Origin: Aliiglaciecola sp. CAU 1673
Lineage (GTDB): Bacteria; Pseudomonadota; Gammaproteobacteria; Enterobacterales; Alteromonadaceae
Assembly (NCBI RefSeq): GCF_029223185.1
Contig: NZ_JARHUG010000007.1
Location: forward strand, 62,001 to 126,000
Reading direction: 5' to 3'
Length of the DNA: 64,000 nucleotides
The position numbers and the translations under genes are program-made. This document shows positions 17,647 to 28,725 of this stretch, piece by piece. Under the pieces are notes generated by a model, which worked only from the letters and a program-made list of their open reading frames with translations, was not told the origin of the DNA and did not search any database. The number at the start of each line of letters is the position of its first letter. The stretch's first letter is position 1.

Positions 17647-18480
17647 TTAGGGTTGTAGACGACTTTTAGGCAAGTGATAACAAATATCCAGCTTGCCATT
17701 GCCTTTGTAATGAAAAAAGGGACTTTCCATGGTGCGGGCCTGCGCCAGCTTTTTCTTAAAGGCGTCGCTTTCCTGCTCCTGCACTTCAATGGCCAAGTGC
17801 TTTTCTTTAGGCAAGTCGCCGGCTACTACGGCCTTTAGGATCTTGCCCCGCTCTTTGGGATCGTCAATTACTCCGGAGTTAATTTCGGGGTTGCCTCTTG
17901 GCAGCGCCTGAATCAAAGGCATGCCATAAATCACCCGGCCAAACACACTCATATTACGATCCAGATGTCGGGGTGCCTGACCCAAGGTGATGTAAAAGTC
18001 GGTGGTGCCGCTATCGGCTTCATTGTCGCGGGCCATGGCCACGGTGCCAGGACAGTGCAGTAACCACTCTACTTTGGCTTCGGGGTCCCGTCCTGCGGCA
18101 AAACCGCGAAGATAACCTGCTTGCGGGGCGAATAAGTCGGGGGATTCAAGCACACTAAATGGCGCGCCCTCAAACAACGGCCGAACAAACTCTGCTTTGA
18201 GTTTGCCCTTATGCGCTGAGGCCTTTTTCTCGGACACATCGCCGCCCTGGGCCACAAACCCCTCAATCACCCGATAGAAATCCAGGCCGTTATAGAAGCC
18301 TTCACGCACTAATGCCTTGAATTGCTCCGTATGGCGTGGGGCCATAAAAGGAGCAAGTTCAATCACCACAATGCCGGATTCCAGGTGCAGATAGACCAGA
18401 TTATCCGGATCTGGTGTTCGCCATTCCTTTGAAAAAACAGTAGTGCTTACCAACAAAGCCAACAATACAAAAATCCGCAT
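17647..18480 (-). CDS. Exported cyclophilin-type peptidyl-prolyl isomerase
   Basis: A 277-residue protein with a signal peptide (MRIFVLLALLVSTTVFS) and a cyclophilin domain, so a periplasmic proline isomerase is predicted. Active-site patterns include DFYRVIEGFVAQGGD near residues 78-92 (the catalytic Arg and the Phe/Gln contacts), VAMARDNEADSGTTDFYITLG and LDRNMSVFGRVIYGM. The chain is longer than E. coli PpiA, with an extra C-terminal stretch of about 80 residues that is charged and of unknown use. The ATG at 18480 begins the signal peptide. An ATG at 18495 has a good AAGAGA site and is a fair alternative that would add five residues. Confidence 0.87.
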   Translation of the reverse strand: MRIFVLLALLVSTTVFSKEWRTPDPDNLVYLHLESGIVVIELAPFMAPRHTEQFKALVREGFYNGLDFYRVIEGFVAQGGDVSEKKASAHKGKLKAEFVRPLFEGAPFSVLESPDLFAPQAGYLRGFAAGRDPEAKVEWLLHCPGTVAMARDNEADSGTTDFYITLGQAPRHLDRNMSVFGRVIYGMPLIQALPRGNPEINSGVIDDPKERGKILKAVVAGDLPKEKHLAIEVQEQESDAFKKKLAQARTMESPFFHYKGNGKLDICYHLPKSRLQP

Positions 18481-18659
18481 ACAATGCTCTATCATAAATC
18501 TCTTTTCTATCAATCTGTTACATTCTGCTTAATGTAATTCTCCCCGACAAGAAATAAAGTAGGGTAAGGCGTCGCAGTAAATAAAACCGCATCAAATCAA
18601 TAAGAGACAAGCACTGTGTCACCAAAAATGCGGCAACTTCAGGTGGCAGGCCAGTAGGA

Positions 18660-19082
18660 CTAGCTTCCTTGAGGTTGAGAGTGAGACAGTTCCACCAACA
18701 ACCCCATAGCCCCTTCGGATGACATAGTAAAAGGGTTTAACACATCATCTGCAGAGTACTTTAATGTCACCTCACGAGTGAGAAGGTTGTCAGGAATATA
18801 ATGCATGCTCCAATTGGAAAATTCTCTTCTACGCACAGACTCAAAGCCCATCAGACAAACTTTACAGTGACGCTGATCGGATAGAATCTTCTGAAAAATG
18901 CTATTTAATGCCTCGCGAGGGCCTTCCAAACATTGCAGGAAATACTTTCGGTTAAAGAGTAAAGACCCAGTGACATGCAGCTTTTCATTGTTGCGCTTTG
19001 CCGATTGCAATATTGATTCAATGTCGCCCGCTTGAAAGCGTTCAGAGATGGCACTGGCATAAACCAACCGGGTCAAATACAT
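18660..19082 (-). CDS. Short BLUF-domain blue-light photoreceptor
   Basis: A 140-residue protein made of one FAD-binding BLUF domain and a short tail, like the small PixD-type receptors. All residues of the photocycle can be aligned by spacing with AppA: Tyr8 (RLVYAS), Asn32, Gln50 (FLQCLEG), Trp91 and Met93 (FSNWSM). Light would switch hydrogen bonds around the flavin. No output domain is attached, so it must act through a partner protein. I chose the ATG at 19082, which starts directly before the first strand; a frame to 19136 would add an unlikely extension. No obvious partner such as a GGDEF, EAL or PatA-like gene is beside it. Confidence 0.9.
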   Translation of the reverse strand: MYLTRLVYASAISERFQAGDIESILQSAKRNNEKLHVTGSLLFNRKYFLQCLEGPREALNSIFQKILSDQRHCKVCLMGFESVRRREFSNWSMHYIPDNLLTREVTLKYSADDVLNPFTMSSEGAMGLLVELSHSQPQGS

Positions 19083-21023
<1,941 letters not shown>

Positions 21024-21027
21024 TACC

Positions 21028-21043
21028 GGGGCCGCCAGGCCCC
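21028..21043 (+). terminator. GC hairpin after pyrG, no T run
   Basis: GGGGCC (21028-21033), loop GCCA and GGCCCC (21038-21043) form a perfect six-pair stem five bases after the pyrG stop. No T run follows, so it may stabilise or partly attenuate the mRNA and not end it. eno follows about 70 bases later. Confidence 0.4.
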
Positions 21044-21050
21044 TCGCTGA

Positions 21051-22406
<1,356 letters not shown>

Positions 22407-22426
22407 AAGGCCTAAGCCTAAGAGCA

Positions 22427-22449
22427 AAAGGGGGCTTTGGCCCCCTCTT
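22427..22449 (+). terminator. Intrinsic terminator after eno
   Basis: GGGGGC (22430-22435), a TTTG loop and GCCCCC (22440-22445), followed by TCTTCC. The stem is strong but the T run is weak. It ends only a few bases before the next gene's start. Confidence 0.65.
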
Positions 22450-22451
22450 CC

Positions 22452-23075
22452 ATGCACCCCAATCAAACCGATATTTTTCGCGATGACAAAGCGCAGCTGC
22501 AATACGCAGAACTGTGCAACGCCCTCTATGAAAGGGAGCTTTCCCTATTGGCCCAATCGGGCAATCTGAGCCTGCTGCAAAGACGTTTAAAAGGCTTAAG
22601 CCATCATATTAAACGTGCCGCTGCAGCTATGCTGACCCATCAGGGACCTCTGGAAGTGGATGTCCACAATGCCAGTTGGCAAGCCAAACAAGCTGCCCAA
22701 TGCCCCGCCAACGGCGACCAACAAAAAACAAGCCTTTGGCTTAGCCAATATGCTTACATGGGAATGCCGGTTGCGGTGCACATTTGTCATTTGGGACAAG
22801 AGCATCTTGAACTGGACAGTATCGACAGGATTGAAATAGAGAAACACCGACTACATCTGAATAAACACGGGTGGTTTAATCTAAGCGGTAAGTTGCAAGA
22901 TGAAGATGCCAGTCAACTAAAACAGCTATTGGTGCCGGCCAAAAACAATCTACTTGCCGCTTGCTGCGGCCATAGCTGGAAACATCAGCGTAAATCTGTT
23001 CCCCGCACTTTGAGTCTCAGAGAGCTGCTACTGTCTACCCAAATTAACTGGAAGAACGTCAAAAAGCCGCTGTAA
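22452..23075 (+). CDS. Unknown soluble protein downstream of eno
   Basis: A 207-residue protein that I do not recognise. There is no signal peptide or membrane span. The N-terminal half is helical and basic (RRLKGLSHHIKRAAAAM), the middle has a histidine-rich part (VAVHICHLGQEHLEL), and a CCGHSWKHQRK stretch near residue 180 carries Cys and His residues that could bind metal, though the spacing fits no motif I can name. The ATG at 22452 lies directly behind the eno terminator hairpin and has no ribosome site, so expression may be low, leaderless, or start elsewhere. The long frame and normal codon use still favour a real gene. Confidence 0.6.
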   Translation: MHPNQTDIFRDDKAQLQYAELCNALYERELSLLAQSGNLSLLQRRLKGLSHHIKRAAAAMLTHQGPLEVDVHNASWQAKQAAQCPANGDQQKTSLWLSQYAYMGMPVAVHICHLGQEHLELDSIDRIEIEKHRLHLNKHGWFNLSGKLQDEDASQLKQLLVPAKNNLLAACCGHSWKHQRKSVPRTLSLRELLLSTQINWKNVKKPL

Positions 23076-23106
23076 CCAATGTCAGCAACCAAGATCTTAT
23101 CCTTAG

Positions 23107-24129
23107 CTATAGCCCGGCAGCATAAGACACCAAGGATTGATAGGTACGTGAAGCAACGGTTTCACTGCTGCCCCCCGTGGTACTGACAAATTGCACCACC
23201 ACTGTGTTGTTGGCCGCCTGATAAGCGGCATTGCTTTGATAGCCCGGCAGCCATCCGGAATGTTCAAACCAGTAGGGATAAAGGGATTTCTCTGTATTAT
23301 TTAGCAGCGTGCCATTATTCAAAGCACGAATAAAAATACCAATATCTTCCACTGTGGAGATCATCGAACCACCGGGGATGCGATAATCTTGATTTTCCCT
23401 GTTTATACCAAGCCAGTATCCGCTTACCAACCTATCCGCCAGCTCGGATTCATGCACCAGATAAGTGTTATGCATTTGCAGGGGAGCAAGAATACGCTGC
23501 TGAATATAGTCCTGATGACTAAATCCCAGCACCCTGTCCATCAACTTTCCCAATAGCAGGTAATTTGTATTGGAGTATTCATAGCGGCTATTAGGGCTGA
23601 AGTCGGCCGGCTTGTGTAAGGCAAATGCCAGTGTGGCATCTAAATCCGTATGTGCGTTTTCCCAACTAAAACCCGGTTGGCTGTCAAAATCGGGGATCCC
23701 ACTTCGATGCTGCAACATCTGCCGGATTGTGATGCTTTCCGAAAATTGAATGGCGTTAGTATACTCTGGCAGCCACAGGGCCAGGCTGTCATCCAGACTC
23801 AGGCTGTTTTCATGTGCCAGTTTGGTTACCGCAACGGCAATGAACAGCTTGCTGATACTGGCCACTTTAAACAAGGCATCGGCGGCGATAGACTGCTGAC
23901 TGCCCCGCTCATGGTGACCGGCAGTGGCGATGATAGGCTCATGACCGGCTTTGTCCACATATACCAAAATACCATCCACACCATCGGCAATAGCAGAATT
24001 CAGAATACTGCTGAGGCTTTGGGTGGGGTCAACAACAGGGGATTCCGGGGCGGTAGATTGGTTAGCGGTGCCTGAACCACAACCTAGGGTTAGCATGCTC
24101 CACAATAAGAGACATAAGAGTAATCTCAT
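23107..24129 (-). CDS. Serine hydrolase lipoprotein, beta-lactamase/DD-peptidase (class C) fold
   Basis: A 340-residue protein with a lipoprotein signal (LTLGC, Cys17) and a serine beta-lactamase-like domain. The catalytic S-x-x-K is S91-I-S-K94 (KVASISKLF), the second motif is YSN at 185-187, and the third is HSG at 290-292 in place of KTG, as in many class C-like esterases and D-aminopeptidases. A supporting GIPDF segment lies near residue 144. It could be an envelope peptidase or esterase; true beta-lactamase activity should not be assumed. It is transcribed leftward, convergent with the unknown gene after eno. Confidence 0.85.
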   Translation of the reverse strand: MRLLLCLLLWSMLTLGCGSGTANQSTAPESPVVDPTQSLSSILNSAIADGVDGILVYVDKAGHEPIIATAGHHERGSQQSIAADALFKVASISKLFIAVAVTKLAHENSLSLDDSLALWLPEYTNAIQFSESITIRQMLQHRSGIPDFDSQPGFSWENAHTDLDATLAFALHKPADFSPNSRYEYSNTNYLLLGKLMDRVLGFSHQDYIQQRILAPLQMHNTYLVHESELADRLVSGYWLGINRENQDYRIPGGSMISTVEDIGIFIRALNNGTLLNNTEKSLYPYWFEHSGWLPGYQSNAAYQAANNTVVVQFVSTTGGSSETVASRTYQSLVSYAAGL

Positions 24130-24224
24130 TTTCTGTCCCGGTAATAGACTTATGGCAAGTCTAACACGAAGGGAGAGTCAAGGATTGCAAGACTGACTCC
24201 TGCAACCCTTAGCATTCACAGGAT

Positions 24225-24839
24225 CTAGAATCCGCTGGAGAAGCGAACACCGAAGCTATTGTTGAGTCCGTCACCCGTAAGGAACTGCTGAACATAGGCA
24301 CCAATGGCCCATCCGCCTACATCTTTCTCGACCGTAGCTTGAATAAACATACCACCATCGATATCAATGTCTTCGCTATAGCAGTTTGAGCAATTAGAAA
24401 TACCACGTTCAGAGGCAAAAACATGTGCATAGCCCCCTTGCAGGGTAGCAGCTACGGAATTTTCTTCAGCAAACTTCCATTGATGGCCAAAGGCGATACT
24501 GGCCACAACGGCATTAGCATCTGAGTTTTCAGTGGAGCGGTCGCCGTTGTTCAGCCAACCTGTTCCCTCAACTTGCTGGCGAAAAGAGGCGTTGTCGTCA
24601 TAAAAAAGGATATCGAGTCCCAGACTGGTGACCCATACATTTGAATAATAATCTGCAGTAAAACCGAGTGAATAAGCACTGCTATCGACGCCTTCCTGCT
24701 TAGCTGTGTCACTATCCAAATTTGTGATAGCCGCACGACCGGCAAATTCCCAATAGGCCTGAGTCAATGGTTGTTCCTGAGCAGCAACCTGACCCGCCAT
24801 CATGCCTGCAAAGATGCAGACCGCAATCTTGTTTTTCAT
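24225..24839 (-). CDS. Putative outer-membrane beta-barrel protein
   Basis: A 204-residue protein with a signal peptide (MKNKIAVCIFAGMMAGQVAAQ). The mature part shows alternating polar and apolar strands, many aromatic residues, and a last residue Phe (FGVRFSSGF), the usual signal for the outer-membrane assembly machine. Two cysteines in NCSNCYSED might form a disulphide in a loop. I cannot name a family. It lies just after flhB in the leftward direction but is separated from it by 87 bases and is probably its own unit. Confidence 0.6.
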   Translation of the reverse strand: MKNKIAVCIFAGMMAGQVAAQEQPLTQAYWEFAGRAAITNLDSDTAKQEGVDSSAYSLGFTADYYSNVWVTSLGLDILFYDDNASFRQQVEGTGWLNNGDRSTENSDANAVVASIAFGHQWKFAEENSVAATLQGGYAHVFASERGISNCSNCYSEDIDIDGGMFIQATVEKDVGGWAIGAYVQQFLTGDGLNNSFGVRFSSGF

Positions 24840-24926
24840 TCCATGTTCCTTGATATGCCCTAAATTGGCGGGCGCAGTATATCCGAGGTACTTGGGATGT
24901 CGAGACTAAGATATTGAAGTTGTCAG

Positions 24927-26051
24927 CTAGCGGCGAAGCTCTGGCGGAATTGGTAACTCTTTTGCCAACGGCTTAGGCCGCTTGCCCCGCCCTTTGCGCC
25001 AAGCTTTAAGCTGATACACATAAGCCAGCACCTGAGCCACTGCCATAAACAGCTTTTCCGGGATCTCATGATCCGGCTCGGTAGAATAGTAAATCGCCCT
25101 GGCCAACATTGGCGAGGCGATAATAGGAACTTCATGAGCACCGGCAATTTTACGGATATGCATGGCCAGTTCATCGGTGCCTTTAGCCACCATAATCGGC
25201 GCACGGGTACCGTTTTGATCATACTTCAGGGCCACCGAGAAGTGGGTCGGGTTAGTCACCACCACATCGGCTTTGGGCACTTCCTGCATCATACGCCTTG
25301 CGGCTGCCTGATACTGCAAGCGACGGATCCGTCCTTTGACCTGGGGATCACCTTCTGAGTTTTTATGCTCGTCTTTGACCTCCTGCTTGGTCATTTTCAT
25401 TTCTTTATTGTGCTTATAGTGTTGGTAAGGCACATCAAAAATAGCGATCGGGATCATGGCGCAGCAGATAATCAAAAACAGCCATCCCAGTAACTCCAGC
25501 GCGTGGATCACATTGCGCGGATACATTTCTAAATCCAGATGCAGCGCTTCTTCACGAAAGGCACTCAAGGCCAAAAAGGCACTGGCAGCCACCACGACCA
25601 CCTTGGCAATGGCTTTTAGCAGCTCCACAATGCCGTTTGGTCCAAACATGCGCTTCAAGCCGCTTAATGGGTTAAGTTTACTGGCCTTAGGAGCGGCTGC
25701 TTTCCAGGAAAAGTTAAAGCCACCGAGGGCGATACTGCCGTATATCCCTGCCACCATCACCACGATCATATACAGCAGAACCGGCCCGCTTACCTCGCCG
25801 ATACCATGGGCCCAGGCCTGAAAAATATGCTTGTCGTCATAAGTTTCATCGCGGGAAAGGGTAAACATACGTCGCATGACATTTAGCATGGCGCTACCGA
25901 TACCCTGCCCCACCATAATTAAGGTGCCTGCGCTTAAAATCAGCACCAAGGTTGTGGCAAGCTCCTTGGAGCGGGCTATCTGTCCTTTTTCTTTGGCCTC
26001 GTCGAGCTTTTTCGACGTGGGTTCTTCTGTTTTTTCATGCGTATCAGCCAT
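24927..26051 (-). CDS. flhB: Flagellar export apparatus switch protein FlhB
   Basis: FlhB sits in the export gate and switches secretion from rod/hook to filament proteins. The 374-residue protein has the N-terminal EKTEEPTSKKLDEAKEKGQIARSKE segment, four membrane helices, and the cytoplasmic domain with the self-cleavage motif NPTH at 267-270. AGGAGG is nine bases before the ATG. It follows fliR by 12 bases. flhA, the usual next gene, is not present; the next gene leftward is unrelated. Confidence 0.97.
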   Translation of the reverse strand: MADTHEKTEEPTSKKLDEAKEKGQIARSKELATTLVLILSAGTLIMVGQGIGSAMLNVMRRMFTLSRDETYDDKHIFQAWAHGIGEVSGPVLLYMIVVMVAGIYGSIALGGFNFSWKAAAPKASKLNPLSGLKRMFGPNGIVELLKAIAKVVVVAASAFLALSAFREEALHLDLEMYPRNVIHALELLGWLFLIICCAMIPIAIFDVPYQHYKHNKEMKMTKQEVKDEHKNSEGDPQVKGRIRRLQYQAAARRMMQEVPKADVVVTNPTHFSVALKYDQNGTRAPIMVAKGTDELAMHIRKIAGAHEVPIIASPMLARAIYYSTEPDHEIPEKLFMAVAQVLAYVYQLKAWRKGRGKRPKPLAKELPIPPELRR

Positions 26052-26063
26052 AGTGACAGCCTC

Positions 26064-26846
26064 CTACGGCGGACAAATGCGAAGGAGCTCACACATAAAC
26101 TGAGTCGCTCTTTCCCATTCCATTTCAAAATGCAGGGCAAAGTTATCCATAGTCATCCAGATAATGATAAGACCGGTGATCTGGGCAATGGAGAAACCGA
26201 TAGTAAAGACGTTTAACTGAGGCGCAGCCTTGGTCATGACACCAAAAGCCAGGTTGATGGTAAGCAGGGAGACAATAGGCGCTAACGAGATGGTCACTGC
26301 CGCCACAAACATCCACCCGGCAAAGTGCGCAATGGAACGAAATTGCTCCGCAGTAAACCAGCCCTCACCGATAGGAAAAGCTTCAAAGCTCATTACAATC
26401 ATGCGGATCATGGTCAGATGTCCATCCATGGCCCAGAACAGCAAGGTTGCCAGTATCAGATAAAACTGCCCCACCGCAGGCACATCAATACCGTTGACCG
26501 GGTCAACTACTGAAGCAAAACCCAAGCCCGTTTGCATCGCTACAATTTGACCGGCAAGGATAAAGGTATTTAGCACTATGGTGGAAACAAAGCCGATAGC
26601 GATACCGATGACTAACTGCTGGATCACAATCAGCATACTGCCGACATCCATCAGTTCCTTTACCGGAGCGGGTGGAACTAAAGGCATAATCACCAAGCTA
26701 AGGAACAGCGCTAACAGCACTCGCACTTGGGTCGGCATTGTTCTCGCGCTAAGTCCTACCATAGCTGAGAACATGCCGATAATCCGCATAAAGGGTAACA
26801 GCAGATCTGCCATGGCTTGATTCATGGTGCTGGCTAGGAATTCCAT
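26064..26846 (-). CDS. fliR: Flagellar export gate protein FliR
   Basis: FliR forms the core of the export gate with FliP and FliQ. The protein is 260 residues with about six membrane helices and the family segments LLPFMRIIGMFSAM, LNTFILAGQIVAMQTGLGFASVVDP and TISLAPIVSLLTINLAFGVM. The ATG at 26846 with GGGAGAG upstream is preferred to a longer frame reaching 26885. Unusually, the gene is not adjacent to fliQ: about 840 bases of repeat-rich DNA separate them, so fliR-flhB may depend on read-through or on their own promoter. Confidence 0.96.
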   Translation of the reverse strand: MEFLASTMNQAMADLLLPFMRIIGMFSAMVGLSARTMPTQVRVLLALFLSLVIMPLVPPAPVKELMDVGSMLIVIQQLVIGIAIGFVSTIVLNTFILAGQIVAMQTGLGFASVVDPVNGIDVPAVGQFYLILATLLFWAMDGHLTMIRMIVMSFEAFPIGEGWFTAEQFRSIAHFAGWMFVAAVTISLAPIVSLLTINLAFGVMTKAAPQLNVFTIGFSIAQITGLIIIWMTMDNFALHFEMEWERATQFMCELLRICPP

Positions 26847-27074
26847 CAGGCTACTCTCCCGGATGAGCGGCCTTGCAATTCGCAATTGCTATTAGGAAGA
26901 CGAATGACTGCCAAAATATTGTCTTTCTCTCTCTAAAAATTGAACCGATTAGGCGACTTTTCACCTGTTTACGGGGTATTGCAGTTCTTGTACCAGAAGT
27001 TTGGATTTGGGGGATTGTTGATTGGTGTTGTTTTTTGAGGTGAGAATCCAGCGACAAAAATGGCCTGTGTCGGC

Positions 27075-27120
27075 TGCCGAGCTGTCACCCTTCCTTGGGA
27101 CTGCGCCCAGGTCGGGCGTC
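27075..27120. repeat. Direct repeat, left copy (about 45 bp)
   Basis: A stretch reading CGAGCTGTCACCCTTCC, then TGGGAC and CGCCCAGGTCGG, that recurs with few changes at 27592-27639. A partial third copy (CCCAGGTCGGGC) is at about 27168-27179. The pair brackets the tandem array. Confidence 0.75.
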
Positions 27121-27240
27121 AATATCACCAATTCAGCAGCGTCAATTGCACATCCTTGATGTTGCTCCCCCAGGTCGGGCATCCTCTGTCCTCCCGTTCG
27201 CACTTGAAGTTGCTGCGTGCCCTCGCAACTTCCGGGCTGT

Positions 27241-27540
27241 GCTCACCCTGTGGGCCATCGGCGAAAAGCGCCGACGTTCAAATTTTTTCCAGAAAAACTA
27301 GTATTCGCACCATCCCTGGCGCTCACCCTCCGGGCCGTCGGCCAAAGGCGCCGACGTTCAAATTTTTTCCAGAAAAACTAGTATTCGCACCATCCCTGGC
27401 GCTCACCCTCCGGGCCGTCGGCCAAAGGCGCCGACGTTCAAATTTTTTCCAGAAAAATTAGTATTCGCACCATCCCTGGCGCTCACCCTCCGGGCCGTCG
27501 GCCAAAGGCGCCGACGTTCAAATTTTTTCCAGAAAAATTT
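27241..27540. repeat. 80-bp tandem repeat, 3.75 copies, each with a stem-loop
   Basis: Units run 27241-27320, 27321-27400, 27401-27480 and a partial 27481-27540. The last three are nearly identical; the first is more diverged in its opening 30 bases. Each unit contains CGTCGGC-N7-GCCGACG (first unit degenerate), a seven-pair hairpin, followed by TTCAAATTTTTTCC. In the rightward direction this looks like a terminator, opposite to flagellar transcription. There are no spacers, so it is not CRISPR. Confidence 0.95.
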
Positions 27541-27548
27541 GTCCCGAA

Positions 27549-27583
27549 AATCGGGCTGCGTTATGGCACCGGCATAACGGTCC
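27549..27583. repeat. Palindromic repeat, left copy
   Basis: AAATCGGGCTGCGTTATG then GCACCGGCATAACGGTCC; the same sequence with one or two changes recurs at 27651-27687. The GTTATG/CATAAC arms make a hairpin. Confidence 0.75.
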
Positions 27584-27591
27584 TGTTCAGG

Positions 27592-27639
27592 TGCCCGAGC
27601 TGTCACCCTTCCGTGGGACATCGCCCAGGTCGGCCGTCC
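27592..27639. repeat. Direct repeat, right copy (about 45 bp)
   Basis: Second copy of the 27075-27120 sequence: CGAGCTGTCACCCTTCC, then TGGGACATCGCCCAGGTCGG. It lies between the tandem array and the fliQ-proximal palindrome. Confidence 0.75.
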
Positions 27640-27649
27640 GGGCCTCCCG

Positions 27650-27693
27650 TAAATCGGGCTGCGTTATGCCACCGGCATAACGGTCCCGATTTA
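27650..27693. repeat. 44-bp palindrome overlapping the fliQ stop codon
   Basis: TAAATCGGG (27650-27658) pairs with CCCGATTTA (27685-27693), and inside it GTTATGCC (27663-27670) pairs with GGCATAAC (27674-27681). The outer arm includes the TAA stop of fliQ. It can fold at the 3' end of the fliE-to-fliQ transcript and may stabilise or end it, although no T run follows on that strand. Confidence 0.8.
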
Positions 27694-27960
27694 CCCCACA
27701 ACTTCGGGGATTTGGGCCATGATGTCGAAGAAAAATTCCATTAGTTGGCTGGTCATCCAGTGCCCGCCCCAAGACAGGGCAAGCAGCGTCACTATTAATC
27801 TGGGTAGAAAGTTGATGGTCTGTTCGTTAATCGAGGTGGCAGCCTGGAAAACGGACACTATCAGACCGACAAAGAGGCTCGGTAAAATGATTGCCGACAC
27901 CAGCAGAATCACCATCCTTAGGGCATCTTGTAAAACTTCGACAAAGACCTCTGGAGACAT
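27691..27960 (-). CDS. fliQ: Flagellar export gate protein FliQ
   Basis: An 89-residue protein with two membrane helices, typical of FliQ (MSPEVFVEVLQDALRMVILL, then FQAATSINEQTINFLPRLI). It belongs to the FliPQR export channel. GAGG is a suitable distance before the ATG. It follows fliP by 12 bases. Its stop codon lies within the arm of a 44-bp palindrome, at the edge of the repeat island. Confidence 0.96.
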   Translation of the reverse strand: MSPEVFVEVLQDALRMVILLVSAIILPSLFVGLIVSVFQAATSINEQTINFLPRLIVTLLALSWGGHWMTSQLMEFFFDIMAQIPEVVG

Positions 27961-27972
27961 GGGATAACCTCG

Positions 27973-28725
27973 CTACATGCCGAAACTGTTGGCCAAGGTG
28001 CCAAAAATCAGATTCCAGCCATCCACCAACACAAACAGCATTAATTTAAAGGGCAGTGCCACAATCATAGGCGACAACATCATCATACCCATGGCCATCA
28101 ATACCGACGCAACCACCAAATCCAGAATCAAAAAGGGCAGGAACAGCATAAAACCGATTTGAAAGGCCGTTTTCAATTCACTGGTAATAAACGCCGGGAT
28201 CAATACATTCATCGGTACATCTTGCGGATCTTTGACCTGATCCTGATACCCGCCTATCTCCACAAAGGTTTCCAGATCTTTTATCCGTGTTTGCGACAAC
28301 ATGAAGGCACGCATGGGGATTTTTGCCGCTTCATAGGCCTCAATAGAGGTGATTTCCTCATTGAGGTAAGGCTGCAGCGCCGTTTCGTTAATCTTTTCAA
28401 ACACCGGCGCCATAATAAACATGCTCAGGAACAGACTGACACCGATGAGGATTTGGTTGGATGGTGCCTGCTGCAACCCCATAGCCTGACGCAGAATAGA
28501 CAGCACCACGATAATGCGGGTAAAAGACGTCATCATCATGATAAAAGCAGGGATCAGACTCAGCGCCGTCATAATAAACAGCGCTTGCAGCGTCATACTG
28601 TAGTCCTGGCTGCCGTCTGGGTTGGTGGTCACTGTCACAGCTTTGACACCACCAGCCTGAGCCCAGGCAAAATCCGGCAACAAGACCAACAATAAAACAA
28701 CAATCAGGGACAGAGCTCTAATCAT
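27973..28725 (-). CDS. fliP: Flagellar export gate protein FliP
   Basis: A 250-residue export-gate protein with a cleavable signal ([22 protein letters not shown]), then the family segments [26 protein letters not shown] in membrane helix 1 and the conserved C-terminal helices ([25 protein letters not shown]). The ATG at 28725 lies inside the last codons of fliO, an overlap of eight bases that points to coupled translation. A longer frame to 28788 is not needed. Confidence 0.96.
   Translation of the reverse strand: MIRALSLIVVLLLVLLPDFAWAQAGGVKAVTVTTNPDGSQDYSMTLQALFIMTALSLIPAFIMMMTSFTRIIVVLSILRQAMGLQQAPSNQILIGVSLFLSMFIMAPVFEKINETALQPYLNEEITSIEAYEAAKIPMRAFMLSQTRIKDLETFVEIGGYQDQVKDPQDVPMNVLIPAFITSELKTAFQIGFMLFLPFLILDLVVASVLMAMGMMMLSPMIVALPFKLMLFVLVDGWNLIFGTLANSFGM

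Larger units (their letters stand above)
26847..27690. other. Gene-free, repeat-rich island between fliR and fliQ
   Basis: About 840 bases with no supportable gene, inside an otherwise closely packed operon. It contains a 45-bp direct repeat pair, an 80-bp tandem array, and two copies of a palindromic 35-bp sequence, all annotated separately. The left 190 bases (26847-27040) are AT-rich and show no such repeats. Frames crossing the island are not consistent from unit to unit because 80 is not a multiple of three. I see no transposase, tRNA or known RNA. Confidence 0.75.

Noticed and set aside
23107-24129. Antibiotic-resistance beta-lactamase
   Set aside because: SxxK and YSN are present, but the third motif is HSG and it is a lipoprotein of the broad class C-like hydrolase group; resistance cannot be claimed.
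27241-27540. CRISPR array
   Set aside because: The 80-bp units are directly joined with no unique spacers, and no cas genes are near.
27060-27621. Open frames through the tandem repeats on both strands
   Set aside because: The 80-bp period shifts frame at every unit, the frames give unrelated peptides from identical DNA, and they have no ribosome sites.
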